Positions 1-11,195 of a stretch of DNA of 64,000 nt are shown piece after piece; position 1 is the first letter of the stretch, and every line of letters starts with the position of its first letter. A program made the position numbers and the translations under genes. The DNA lies in NCBI GenBank assembly GCA_030063045.1, contig JAQSEB010000137.1, forward strand, positions 1,054,001 to 1,118,000. Direction: 5' to 3'. Source of the stretch: Pratylenchus scribneri. Its lineage: Eukaryota; Nematoda; Chromadorea; Rhabditida; Pratylenchidae. Below the pieces are notes generated by a model, which saw only the letters and a program-made list of their open reading frames with translations, had not been told where the DNA came from and did no database searches.

Positions 1-1
1 C

Positions 2-1638
2 TCAATTTCTGCACCAAATCGACCACAAATTACAATACCAACAAATCGATTGCATCAAAAAATTTTGCCAATAAAAGCAGAAAGAACAACGACAATTTCC
101 ACAACTTCAGGTTTTTAAAAAAGAAATAAAGATGGTAAAAAAAACATTGGAAATGACGCAAAAGATTATAACGGTTCAATGGTTTGATGTAGACCCCTAA
201 ACCTTATAATCAATTGATAATTACTATGAGAGGGCATCGTTTGATATTGATTAGACTTAAGTTTAACCAATTTTAAATTAGTTTTGAACCAAAGATAAAA
301 ATCTTTGGTTCAAAACTAAATAGTTCAGACAGTTTAATACTCTTTAATTTTTGATCAAATCATGACAAATTTATATAATAATCGATGCGTCTCGACTCTC
401 GATGAGATCTATCAATTGGTTATATGGTTTGGTCGTCTTTGATAAACCATTGAACCGTTAAAATTACTTTTCGCCAAGTTAATACTAACAATTTTTTTAA
501 AATATTATCTTTACTATTTTTTCGAATTATTTTTATTCCCATCCTATAAATTTAAATCCACAAAATGTATTTAAATAATAAAATATCACCCAAAATTTAT
601 TTTTAGTCCGCCAAATATTCATCCAAGTGCAAGAGACGCCCAACCCGTTGAGTTTAAAATTTTTGCCCGGTCGAAAAATTCTTACCGAACCTGGACGAAC
701 ATTCGAATTCACATCGCCCCGTGACGCGGTTCGGAGTCCAATGGCCGGGTAAAACAATTAAAAATTAATTTAAATGAATAAATTTAATTTTTAAGGGATC
801 TTCTCCAAATTGAAGGTATCCGAAGTGTCTTCTTTGGCGAAGATTTTGTAAGCAATTTTAATTTAAAATTCAATTTAAAAAAAAAAATTAATTTTTCTGT
901 TTAGGTAAGCATTCAAAAACGAAGTGAGGACGAGGATTGGTCACTGATGAAGCCGTTGATTTTTGCGGCCATCATGGACCATTTACAAAGTGGCAGACCG
1001 GTTGTGCTCACAAATGGTGGAAATAATGAAAATGGAGGCACTGAACCGGTCATCACCGATACAAGTAATCAAAAAATGGTCAAAATATTAAAATTTAATA
1101 TTTTAAAATATGAATTTGAGCATTTTTAATTAAATTAATTCCATTTAAAGCAATTTTGCCGGAAGACGATGAAGTGGTTGCCACAATCAAAGAATTGCTC
1201 GAATCGCGAATTAAGCCAATGGTCCAAGATGATGGGGGCGATGTCCATTATGCGGGATTTGAGGATGGCGTTCTCAAATTAATGCTCAAAGTTAGTCGGA
1301 AAGAAGGGCAAAATAATTAACAAATTTTAATTATAATATTCATAATCCATTTATCAATGTTTCAAATTTTGTAGGGCGCATGCACCGGTTGTCCAAGTTC
1401 GGCGGTCACATTGAAGCAGGGCATCAAAAATATGATGCAATTTTATGTGCCAGAGGTGAAAATTTTGTGCTTTTAAATTAATTAAATTTTAAACAATTTT
1501 CAGGTCAAAGATGTCCAAGAAGTGCCCGATCCAGAGCAGGAATTGTCAGAAAAAGCATTCGAAGATTTGGAAAAATCCCTCAAACTTAAAAAAGCGCCGG
1601 GAAGGAATGGAAATGAAGGGAAAGAAGCCACAAAATGA
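2..1638 (+). CDS. NFU1: NFU1-type iron-sulfur cluster scaffold, 5' end cut by window
   Basis: Mitochondrial scaffold that delivers 4Fe-4S clusters to target enzymes. Seven exons join in phase: 2-110, 607-748, 796-847, 905-1064, 1151-1290, 1375-1455, 1504-1638. The first exon is open from the window edge and rich in Arg, Lys, Thr and Ser with almost no acidic residues, as in a mitochondrial presequence. Exons 2-4 encode the NFU N-terminal domain ([31 protein letters not shown]). Exons 5-7 encode the NifU-like C-terminal domain with the cluster-binding CTGC motif in exon 6 ([17 protein letters not shown]). The tail after LEKSLKLKK is Gly/Asn/Lys-rich and ends at TGA 1636-1638. Intron 1 (496 bp) carries a MITE; the others are 40-90 bp. 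Family assignment is firm. The donor of exon 1 (GTTTTT) is weak, and the start codon lies upstream of the window. Confidence 0.93.
170..459. mobile_element. MITE in NFU1 intron 1 (GATGCG-core family)
   Basis: Perfect 16-bp terminal inverted repeats, AACGGTTCAATGGTTT at 170-185 and its reverse complement at 444-459, bound a 290-bp AT-rich unit. Inside is a perfect 19-bp hairpin with an AAAA loop (279-319), followed by a core around 385-410 (CGATGCGTCTCGAC then GATGAGAT) that recurs at 9.3, 29.5, 52.6 and 62.7 kb. It has no coding capacity. The target-site duplication is unclear. Confidence 0.8.
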
Positions 1639-1758
1639 ATGCGAATTTTGATGGATTGAAGAATTATTTTTACATTTTTACCCTGCGTTCACAATGGCGC
1701 GTTTTGCCGCCGCGGCTAAACGCTTTGGTGTTCACAATGGCGCGTTTTGTCGCCGCGG

Positions 1759-2060
1759 CAAAACGCGCCGCGGCAAAACGCGCCACAAAAATCGCGTTCA
1801 TTGTGAACACCCACGCGATTTGACATAGCGGCAAAACGCGCCGCGGCAAAACGCGCCACAAAAATCGCGTTCATTGTGAACACCCACGCGATTTGACATA
1901 GCGGCAAAACGCGCCGCGGCAAAACGCGCCATAAAAATCGCTTTCATTGTGAACACCCACGCGATTTGACAAAGCGGCAAAACGCGCCGCGGCAAAACGC
2001 GCCATAAAAATCGCGTTCATTGTGAACACCCACGCGATTTGACAAAGCGGCAAAACGCGC
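1759..2060. repeat. 73-bp GC-rich tandem array, left arm of the element
   Basis: Units start at 1759, 1832, 1905, 1978 and 2051, exactly 73 bp apart. Each contains GCCGCGGC palindromes, paired AAAACGCGCC boxes and TTCATTGTGAACACC, which echoes the element's terminus. Inverted terminus-like copies flank it at 1686-1750 and 2085-2165. Short open frames rich in Ala, Arg and Phe here are by-products of the repeat. Confidence 0.92.
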
Positions 2061-2271
2061 CAAAATTTAAAAAATCGCCCATCTGTTCACAATGACGCGT
2101 TTTTTGGGCGCGTTTAGCCGCGGCGGCAAAACGCGACCAGTTCAAAAAATTTGATTTTCTGGCGCGTTTTTTCTCCCAAAAAGCTAGAGTTGACATTTTT
2201 AAAAATATTTAAAAAATATTTAACAATTTTATAAAATTTCCAAATCGATCCCAACCTATGTAAAAGACTCT

Positions 2272-3190
2272 GCTCTTTTCAATGATATAAAAATTAATTT
2301 ATTTGGATTAAGGAAAAATTATATAAAGGGTGAAATGTAAAAATTTATGACATGATGAAAAATCAATGATTCCAAATCAAGTCAATTATATATCAATCGA
2401 TGCGCCTTGATGCGGGGATTCTGAATCTGTCATCAATTTTGCATAAAACTCGAAATTAGAAAAGTTATGACCAGTTTAGTCAAGTACATTTTTTAGACAT
2501 TTTTGCCAAATTTAAATGGCCATAACTTTTTTAGTTTTTTGTTTTATGCGAAACCAATACCAGATTCGTAATCAGCAGATTGGGGCACGTCGAATCAACT
2601 ATAATATGACTGGAAAAACCTCAAATTTTTTTTTCGAATTCCAATCCAAAAGGGGGAACCTTCACTTTTGCAAATATTTTTTTAAATTTTTTATTCTAGG
2701 TCAAATTATACTTCAATCGACGCGCCTGATTGTGCTGATCACGAATCTGGTATTAGTTTCGCATAAAACAAAAAACTAAAAAAGTTATGGCCATTTAAAT
2801 TTGGCAAAAATGTCTAAAAAATGTACTTGACTAAACTGGTCATAACTTTTCTATTTTTGAGTTTTATGCAAAATTGATGACAGATTCAGAATCCCCGCAT
2901 CAAGGCGCATCGATTGATATATTATTTGATCGAAAACAAATTTTCTAAATTTTTTGGTGGGACATTTCGAGATTTTTCCCCTTTGGGACATTTTGAGATG
3001 GGACACTATGATTATGAGACGCGATCAATCGGGGTAGTGCCCATTTTTCTGCATCGAATAAGCTCGCTATAAAAAAATAATTATTAAATTTTAAAATTTT
3101 ATATAGAAATCTATCTCGAACCCTAATATATTCCATAAATAGTTTAATCCTCTTTATAAAAATTAGATTCTTATATCATTGAAAAGAGGA
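2272..3190. repeat. Long fold-back core of the element
   Basis: A nested inverted repeat. Outer arms pair CTCTTTTCAATGATATAA (about 2273-2290) with its complement at about 3173-3190. Inner arms of about 200 bp pair about 2385-2590 with about 2710-2925, including the AAAAGTTATGRCC and GATTCWGAATC blocks. The arms contain the same CGATGCGCCTTGATG core as the intronic MITEs, so this may be an older element into which, or from which, the larger one was built. A partial relative lies at 40.5-40.65 kb. Confidence 0.8.
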
Positions 3191-3420
3191 AATTTTTCTG
3201 TACCAGAAATGGGTTAATTTAAATTTTTATTAAATTCTTAAAAATTAAAAATAATTTTTAGAAATATCGGTTCTAATTTCTCTCATTGAAAGAATCTCAA
3301 AAGGACCATTCATCCATTATTTTCCCGCAAAAGCTCCACGATTTTCCTTTTTATAATAAAACGCGTCCATTGTGAACACCAAAGCGGCAAAACGCTTGGC
3401 GAGTTCTCATTGTGAACACC

Positions 3421-3775
3421 TACGCGATTTTTTGGAAGACGCGGCGCGTTTTGCCGCCCAGGGAGTTTAAAAATCGCGCCCAATGTGAACACCTAAGCGA
3501 TTTTTTAGAAGACGCGGCGCGTTTTGCCGCCCAGCGAGTTTAAAAATCGCGCCCATTGTGAACACCTAAGCGATTTTTTGGAAGACGCGGCGCGTTTTGC
3601 CGCCCAGCGAGTTTAAAAATCGCGCCCATTGTGAACACCTAAGCGATTTTTTGGAAGACGCGGCGCGTTTTGCCGCCCAGCGAGTCAAAAAATCGCGTTC
3701 ATTGTGAACACCTACGCGATTTTTTGTAAAACGCGCGCGTTTTGCCGCCGCGGCAAAACGCGCCATTGTGAACGT
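3421..3775. repeat. Second 73-bp tandem array, right arm of the element
   Basis: Units start at 3421, 3494, 3567, 3640 and 3713, again exactly 73 bp apart. The unit is a diverged relative of the left array, sharing CATTGTGAACACCTA.GCGATTT and GCGCGTTTTGCCGC. The equal period of the two arrays, 1.3 kb apart, argues that they arose together within the element. Confidence 0.9.
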
Positions 3776-3782
3776 AGGGTTA

Positions 3783-4565
3783 GAGATAAAAATAATTATT
3801 TTTTATTTTCATTTTCCTCTATACTTCTTGATTAAATTCAAACTATGGGCTAATATAAATGAAAAAAATTTGATAGGTTAGGGAATGTGAAGTGTGATAC
3901 ACCTGTTTTGGAATTATTCGAGATTATTCTAGGGGTTATTCGAGATTATAGTCACAAATCAGCTCACTCAGGCAAGAACCGTCTAAATCAACTGAACATT
4001 GATCACATAGTACTGATCGGTAAAGAATAATGCAAAAAAAATTTTTTTTATTAATTGATTCCCCTTAATACATTTTTTTGATTTTACATTTTTCCAATTC
4101 TTTATTATAGTTAAAATATATATATCTCAAAAAATCTTATTGATTTGACTAATAAGTTGTATAATTTGAAATCAAAAATATTCAAAGAAATATTTCTTTA
4201 AATTTTTAAAAAATAAAATAAATTTTTAATTTTAAATTATTTTTTTAATAATTGTTTGTTGAATGGGAAGACTAATTTAATAAACTACTTTATTAATTTT
4301 AGCAAAAATATATTTAGTATAGCACTTAAATTGTACACGCTGGATGGCTATTTGAAGGTGTACTGAATCTTCTCAAAATTCCCACATAGAACAAACGGCA
4401 ATGCACGAATTGGATAATTTGGGTGAGTAATGGAATATTATTTATTCTATTATAATAAAAATATGGCAATAAAGGAAATAAAGCCAATCAAATTTTGCAA
4501 AAAATTAAAAGATTTGTAATTTGTAAAATTTTTCATCGTTTTCTTTTTGGCAATTCCCATTTGAG
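3783..4565. other. AT-rich intergenic stretch
   Basis: Between the transposon and the 3' end of the Cys-module gene. Very AT-rich, with no convincing exon. A short frame near 4380-4432 ending in GGTGAGT was considered and not accepted. Confidence 0.6.
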
Positions 4566-6405
4566 TCATGCGCCTGCTTGTGCCGGACATTCTCGGGACC
4601 TTTCCCCCGGGGCGCATTTGCAATCCGAATCTTTCATACGGCGTTCCGTAATTTCACGACCGGTTGCGTCCTTGCCAACAACGCAAAGACAGCCTGAAAA
4701 TTAAAAAATATTTTCATTAATATCAATGAATAGGCCAAAATGGCAAAAATGAACAAATTTTTCAGCAATTTAATTAATTTTCCCTTATTTTTTTACCTTT
4801 TGGCCGAGGATAGCATCCTTCACGAAGACCGGCAAATTTGTTCTTCAACTCATTCAAAACGGCAGCATAATTTTGGCGGGCTCTTTCGGCCACTGGATCG
4901 ACCCCATAGGCATGAGGCGAATTCGTCTTTTGTTGGGATCGATCACGGGGGCCTACCTCACTGTTGGGGACCGGCTGCTGAACTCGAGCTTCTCGTTTTT
5001 CCCGGTTGGAGGCATCCGAGACCTATTAAATTTTTGAAGAAATTTGAAACCAAATTTTGATTTATTTAAATTTTTTAATTATTTTTTCTTTCAATTAAGT
5101 CTATTCATATAGAAAGGGAAGAAGTAATCCTCTTTTTTTGTGTTGTGAAAGGAAAAAAGTGAAAGTGCCCCCATTTGGGTCATCAGAATTAGGGTTAGGG
5201 TCACTAGGGGTTAACTGAGATGATATCCTATCCCTAAATGACAATAAATAACCCTAATCTTAATTCTATGCCTAATAAAGGGGACTTCCTTTACTTTTCC
5301 CCAATTGACCAAAAAAGAGGAATCCAAACTACCTTTTATTTTTGCTAATTTTTCTAGCAATATTATTTGTACATACTATGAATTTTGTGGCCAATGGAAT
5401 CAAATAATTTTACAATTAATTTTAAAAAAATTCCAATATTTTAAATGTTCACCTTGCATTCCTCATTGCTGTGGAAAATTTGCTCTAAATCATGACCTTC
5501 GGCATCTTTCACAACACATCGGCATCCAACTTCATTTGGCCGAGGGAAGCAGCCATCTTTTAGATTGGCCACTTTCTCTTTGAATTTTTCATTCAATTTG
5601 TGTTTGTTCATTGCCGTTTCTGCAATTGGCTCTGGTGTTACGCGTACCTTAAGAAAATACAATACATAATTGGAATTTATAATGATTGAATAATATAAAA
5701 AAATATATTTATAGCCCAATTTCTAATAGAAGCCCACCCTCAACTTTAAGGCACCGTATTTCTTAGCATAACGAACTTTTTGGACAAATTTTTATTGCAT
5801 TTCTTAGTGCCATTGGGGCTTGGGGGCCCTATAATAAAAGCTATAGTTTGTTCAAAAAAGTCTACAGAAAACAGGGTTAGAACTTAGAACCCAAAATTTC
5901 CCGAAATTTATAAGTCCATGTGCTTCTAATAGAGAAAAAATACGGTATTCATAATAAATTCCCTCAAATTTAATTACATAATACATACTTTGCACTCCTC
6001 ATTGCTGTTGAAAATTCGTTCCAAATCATGCCCTTCAGCATCTTTCAAAACGCACCGGCAACCAATACCGCGTGGCCGTGGGAAACATCCGTCGCGCATT
6101 TCGCCAACATTTTCATTGAATTCCTCATTCAATTTGTGTTTGTTCATCGCCGTTTGGGCAATCGGATTTGTGGCCATTGCCTCCGCATTTGTTTCACGTT
6201 TTAGGATCAAATGGCCATGATGGATCTATGTTAAAAGATATTAATAATTGAAAAATTAGTAAAATTAATTTTTGGAAAATTAAATGAATAATTCGCTGAT
6301 TGACTAATTTATTCCTTTTTTTAATAAACTTACATTGATGGAATTGGCAAAAGATGTGGCCAAAATGGAGACAATTATGAAAATAATGCCAATGAATTTA
6401 TCCAT
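4566..6405 (-). CDS. Secreted protein with three Cys modules (unknown function)
   Basis: Five exons on the minus strand join in phase: 6405-6334, 6225-5989, 5647-5453, 5022-4797, 4693-4566 (285 aa). Exon 1 alone is a signal peptide (MDKFIGIIFIIVSILATSFA). Exons 2 and 3 each encode one module: a charged helix (TAMNKHKLNEEF), then DGCFPRP, GCRC, KDAEGHDLE and a final ECK, with spacing C-x8-C-x-C-x19-C. Exons 4-5 encode a diverged third module (GCYPRPKGCLC, KDATG, DCKC) plus a Cys-containing tail. Exons 2 and 3 both start and end in phase 0, so one likely arose by exon duplication. No family is recognised. Secretion and an even number of Cys per core module suggest a disulfide-stabilised extracellular protein (inference). 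Introns contain MITE pieces. Confidence 0.82.
5150..5312. repeat. Short TIR-like repeat in intron 3 of the Cys-module gene
   Basis: The segment holds GAGATGATATCCTATCCCTA and ends with loosely inverted flanks (GTGAAAGTGCCCCC versus the complement of GGGGACTTCCTTTAC). A related copy in opposite orientation is at about 58185-58310. Confidence 0.5.
5712..5950. mobile_element. TACCGTA-family MITE in intron 2 of the Cys-module gene
   Basis: Left side carries TTTCTAATAGAAGCCCACC; right side ends GCTTCTAATAGAG...TACGGTATT, the inverse of the family terminus. Other members lie at 22.3, 27.4, 32.5, 38.6 and 56.9 kb. Confidence 0.6.
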
Positions 6406-8420
6406 TTTTTGAACAAAATCTAAATAAAATTAACAAATCAAAAAAATATCTAAATGAAAAGGAAAGAAATCGGTTCCGCCATTTTATTTGAAAGAAATGG
6501 GAAAAATTAAACGTTAGATTTAAATGTGAATTTTTAAAGATGAATGCCCTGCCCAAACAGTTGGCCTCATGCCGATGAATATTTGTGATAGGAAAAATAG
6601 GCAGAAGCAGAACGACGAATAATGTGAACTTTTGCCTTTGAAAAATTGAAGTGTTCAAATGATCGAAGAAAAGTCGGAAATTTGGAATGACGGTGGTTCC
6701 TCTTTTTTATACCTTTGCCCCGGATGATTTATTGCTTCCCCATTCCTCCATTCTCTGATTCATTTTATCAATAAAAATTGCGGCCTCTTCGCTTATATAT
6801 TATAGCGCACCTGTTCAAAACGCTTTTTCAATTTTTCGTCAATATTTTCATTTTATTTCTGTTCCCTATTTTGTTTGATTTTGTTTGGGAGGAATGAGTC
6901 TTGATCCCATTTTTATTTTTAGAATGAAAATAATGAAAGCCAATGAGTCAGCATTGAGTTGAGTCAAATAAGAGGGAATTATAGTCAGCTTGTTTTGTCA
7001 TTGACCAAAACAATTCATTTTAGTAAACATTGGAATCTATATTTAATTTTGTATCACTGATATTTAGGAAAAGAATGCTTTATTTTTGTTCTTGAATGGA
7101 TTTATTCCGTGACCAACCAAAGGTGATTAAAAACAATGTTTATGAAATTAATTTTTGATTGATGAGTCAGCTAAACATTTTTTCCTTTTTAATTGCCACA
7201 ATTTTCTGAATAGATTTTGCCTGTGGCTATTTCTAATGGAATATTCATTTTTACGATTACGATATAATTAAATACAAATTGGTATTTGTTTATTGTAAAA
7301 TCTCTTTTTTTTGGGTCAAAAACAAGATTAAAAAAGCGAAGTTCCTCTATGGTGGCTAGGGGTAGAATTTTAAGGATATTTGACATGATTTTGTCTTAAC
7401 TATCCCTGAATGATCCTGTTCTAACCCTTAAATTTGATTATCAATAGGGGGAACCTTAATTTTTCTCTCTTTTAAAATAAAAAGTACACAAATATTTACA
7501 TACAATTATTCTTTGATTTAGTCTAGGGACCAAGCTTATAATATAATTGAATGTAACTTTTAATTAAATTGCTTTCATCAATTTTCGATTTCATAGGATT
7601 TATTGGCACATTTTATGTGTCAAAAATTTTTTAAAAATTTTAGTAAAACGAAATAAGAATAATAAAAAATTCATTTTATTACCATAATCCATAACATAAA
7701 TAAATCATGAAAAAATAAAGAACAAAAATTTGAATTGAAAATGATGAAAAATCTAAGAATTGTGTGAATTGTGGAGGAAGGAAAACCCGTAATAAAAGAA
7801 ATATATATAATATTTTTAAGATGGGAACAATCTTTGGGGAATTGGGGATAATTTTATAATAATAAAAAATGAAAATGGATGGGCGATTGTTTTTTGATCA
7901 TAAAAAATACAATAGCCAAAAATTCAAACATCAAAAACATTAAAAAATTTATTAATTTTTTGGGAATTTTGGATCATTAGATGAGGCAAGTTTGCGGAGA
8001 AAATTTTAAAAATCAAAATTCAGCAGAGTTGCAAAAATTATTAGATATTTTCTTTTGGTTTTTTATGGTTTGAAAAGCTTATTTTTTGTTTGCAATTCTT
8101 AATAGATATTTGCTATAAATTAAATATTAACTAATTTGATGAAATTGGATTGGATATTTGGGACAATTTGATTGATAATTTTTATGGCGTTTGGCAGAGG
8201 AAAATATGGAAGTATGGATGGCACCGATAGCTTTTGTTTTTCATTTTTCATCAAATTTTAATGATAGATAAATTTTTCGGGGCTAAACCTATTCTATTAA
8301 ACCAAAAGCCATCGATGTAAAAATAGAAAATATTAAAGAAGGAAGAGAAGATATGCTCGAAAATTTGTGAAGAATTTTCATCAAAATTTTTTTTTGTGGT
8401 TCATCCATAAGAATTTTCCT
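6406..8420. other. Gene-free region between Cys-module gene and phosphatase
   Basis: 6406-7050 is upstream of the Cys-module gene. It has a TATA-like GGTATAAAAAAG on the minus strand near 6702-6713 and TGAGTCA (AP-1-like) boxes near 6943, 6961 and 7163; their use is conjecture. 7050-8420 is AT-rich 3' flank of both neighbours. No exon was recognised. Confidence 0.5.
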
Positions 8421-9791
8421 TCAAGCAGCCGCCTCCGTAATTTCTACCAATGGCTCCAAAATTGGAATGAATTTGATTCGACCCGAACCGCCCGAACTTT
8501 TGCGTCGATGCCTTGATGGAGTGGCATTTGGTAGGGGTGGGGCACTTTCGTCGATCATTGGCTTCAATGCTTGGGCGGATTCTGTGGAATTTGTGGGCGA
8601 CAATGGACGGCTAAGTTGCTCCGGAATAACATTTTTTAGGTAGACCTTAAACAATATGGGGAATAGAAGGGCAAATATTATTGAAATATTTACATCAGGC
8701 AGGAATTTGTCCGGCTGTGCCTCATCCCTCACAATTCGCACTGATCCAACATTGCCTTTGACCAACTAAAATTTACGGAAAAATTTATAAAGTATTTGAA
8801 AAAAATGTCCAACCTGTTCATAATGAATTAGTTGACGCCAAAATGCCAAATTTGGGCGGACCATTGGCCGCTTTTCGCACATCAAATGATAGGCGGCTCG
8901 AAGTGAGCGGGAATGATATTTGAGCAAATAGGCAAGGCAAATGCTGGCTGAACGTGAAACACCGGCAACACAATGGACGAGGACGGCACCGCCATCGCGA
9001 ATTACGGCGTGAATCTGACAAGGAGGAACGTGGATGAAAAATGATTTGGAAGGATTTCATTTTTTTATGTTTTGTTATTTATTTTTCGAATTTTCAATAT
9101 TTGATGGATCATTTTTGGGAATAAGAACAATGTAATGAATTATGTATTTAAGGAAAATATTAAAAATGGCGAAAAGATCATAGCGATAATGTTTTGGCTT
9201 AGATTTAACCAATTTTAAATTAGTCGTGAACCTAAAACCCAATGATGGTGCAAACGGTTTAATACTCTTAATTTTTGATCAAACCATGACAAAATTAATT
9301 ATACCAATCGGCGCATCTTGATGAGATTTATGAATTAGATTTTGGGTATAGGGTTTGGAGGTCTAGGACAAACCTTTGAAAACCGCTATAATCTATGCCA
9401 TTTTCAATACTTATTAGCCAAATTAAATACTAATTCTCATTATCTATTAAGTTTGTTTCAATTGTTAAGAAAAACATATTCTTATTATTCAATGCCTTTT
9501 TGTTATTCAATTCCCTTCTGTCTGCTGAATTCTCCTCACCTGATCAACAACAATGTCAAAATGAGGGAATAGGTCTTCGTCGGTGGTATCCTCCACCCAC
9601 AATTTCATCCTCTGAATTTCTCCAAGGCATTTCAAATTCGGCACTTCTTTTGTGGCATTCACAATTAATTGAATTCGGAATGCCTTCATATTCGCAGGGC
9701 TCAATCCGGTTACACCACAAATGTAGAGCCCAGGGATTAGCTCGGATATTTGGGCGTAGAATTCGTTGACCCGAAATGAGATGGCCGGCAT
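8421..9791 (-). CDS. Atypical dual-specificity protein phosphatase (DUSP14/18/21-like)
   Basis: Predicted Ser/Thr/Tyr phosphatase. Exons 9791-9540, 9014-8814, 8765-8694 and 8645-8421 join in phase (249 aa). Exon 1 starts with ATG and encodes the N-terminal half of the fold (ISELIPGLYICGVTGLS, LIVNATKEVPNL) and VEDTTDEDLFPHF with the likely general-acid Asp. Exon 2 carries the catalytic loop HCVAGVSRSAS with nucleophile Cys and Arg, followed by the family-typical AYLLKYHSRSLRAAYH and RPMVRPNLAFWRQLI. The last exons match the family end (FLPDVYLK) and add a Ser/Pro-rich tail (PSRHRRKSSGGSG). The 48-bp intron 8693-8646 is also open in frame, so retention would insert 16 hydrophobic residues; homology favours removal. 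Intron 1 holds a degraded MITE. Substrate unknown. Confidence 0.9.
9180..9440. mobile_element. Degraded GATGCG-family MITE in phosphatase intron 1
   Basis: Shares with the NFU1-intron element the stretches TTTAACCAATTTTAAATTAG, GTTTAATACTCTTAATTTTT, ATCAAACCATGACAAA and a GGCGCATCTTGATGAGATTT core. Its ends are eroded. Confidence 0.7.
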
Positions 9792-9869
9792 TGTTTAATT
9801 GGTGAATTTTGAAGGAAATTGTAAGGGAAAATAAGCCAGGGGTAATTTTGTGATGTTGCAATCAAAAAG

Positions 9870-10790
9870 AATGTGATTTGTGTAGATTCTGGAAATTTAT
9901 TGGAAAATTATTAATTAAGTTGAGAGAAATATTCGCGCACAAATGAGACATTTTAATGACAATGAAAGGTTCAATCATTCTATAATTTTTATAAGGCCTA
10001 GAAATCCTGGATGTTTTTTGTTTGTTTTAGAGGATTGTGCATTCAATCCAAAGCATAAACGGGAGAATTGGATTGCAAATTGAATATTTATTTTTAATTC
10101 AAATAAATATATGAAAAAATATTAGAAGAAAACCAGAGGCCCATTCCATTCCATTTTTGCCTCATTCATGCTGTTTAATTAGTAAAGAGCGCGGGGAATA
10201 ATAATAAAGGAGGGATTGGTAGAAAAAAAACTACAAAAAATTGAAAAAAATACAAAAAATGAATAAGAAGAAAAGGTGGATTTTGGAGCGGAAATGGCAA
10301 AAAATGGATGACGATGGCAGAGGGGCATGGAATATGCACGTGAAATGTTGAAAAAAGGAAAATTAAACCACAAAAAATGCGGGGAAAAAAATAAAATGGA
10401 AAATATAGGAAAATATGCGCGATGGCTTAAAAATAGGGCAATTAAAAAGGAATAGGAGAATGACAGGAAAGACGAATTTTTATTTGCCAAATGAAGCACA
10501 AATATGGGAGAAGAATGATTATTTAGAAAGGAGGAGGGGGAGGATGAATGGCCATAATCGGCTTGTCCCATATTTATATGTGGCCTTTCCCATAAGAAAG
10601 GCAAAAAAGAGAGGGACCCGGGGGGAGGTCATTCCACTCTTTTTTGGCCCCTCTTCATTTTATCTTCCAAATTCCACCTTTTTTCTTTTGAATATGTTCT
10701 TTCCGTTTTAATAAGGGAATGAGGGGACAGTTTCACCCACATTTTGGGTCCAAAAATTTGTTGTCTTTTTTGGTCGATGGATGGAAAATG
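9870..10790. other. Intergenic, upstream of phosphatase
   Basis: AT-rich. The open frame 10604-10179 (-) is Phe/Ser-rich with no recognisable motif and appears to be chance. No gene seen. Confidence 0.5.
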
Positions 10791-10800
10791 GGTCTATAAG

Positions 10801-11187
10801 CAGTGTTGTCCAAACGTCCTCGTCATTCGTCTCGTCCTCGTCTTCGTCCTCGTCTCGTCTCAAAAAAAAGACGAAAAGACGAGACGAATGACGAGGGGTA
10901 AAAAAGGCCAAGACGAAAGACGTGACGAATGACGAGGGGTTGAAAAAGGCCAAGACGAGGACGAGACGAATGACGAAAAAATGATCAAAATGACGAGAAA
11001 ATGACGAAAAATGAGACGAAATGACGAGACGAATGACGAGGGTTAAAAAAAGCCAAGACGAGAGACGAGACGAATGACGAGGGGTAAAAAAGGCCAAGAC
11101 GAGAGACGAGACGAATGACGAGGGGTAAAAAAGGTCGAGACGATTGACGAGACGAATGACGAGAAATTTAACATTTGGACAACACTG
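10801..11187. mobile_element. hAT-type MITE with 8-bp target duplication
   Basis: 387 bp. Terminal inverted repeats are CAGTGTTGTCCAAA at 10801-10814 and its complement at 11174-11187. The 8 bp on each side are identical (TCTATAAG at 10793-10800 and 11188-11195), the size used by hAT transposases, and CAGTG fits hAT ends. The interior consists of GACGAGACGAATGACGAGGG repeats separated by GTAAAAAAGGCC, in both orientations near the ends. It has no transposase, so it was moved in trans. The long minus-strand frame over it is a repeat artefact. Confidence 0.93.
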
Positions 11188-11195
11188 TCTATAAG

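Larger units (their letters stand above)
1681..3779. mobile_element. 2.1-kb non-autonomous TIR transposon with tandem arrays
   Basis: Termini are inverted repeats of about 30 bp with one mismatch: CCCTGCGTTCACAATGGCGC... at 1681-1710 and its complement ending at 3779 (CCCTACGTTCACAATGG... when read from the right). Flanking bases are TTA on both sides (1678-1680, 3780-3782), a likely 3-bp target duplication. The interior holds two GC-rich 73-bp tandem arrays and a long fold-back core, with no transposase frame. The element starts only 42 bp past the NFU1 stop codon. TTA duplications suggest a PIF/Harbinger-like enzyme; the CCCT/AGGG ends also recall piggyBac, whose TTAA target is not clearly met here. 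The superfamily is therefore open. Confidence 0.85.

Noticed and set aside
1635..2053. Overlapping Ala/Arg/Phe-rich open frames on both strands
   Set aside because: They follow the 73-bp repeat period and exist only because the repeat lacks stops.
4380..4435. Short plus-strand frame ending at a GGTGAGT donor-like site
   Set aside because: No acceptor-supported partner exon and only about 15 codons of plausible sequence.
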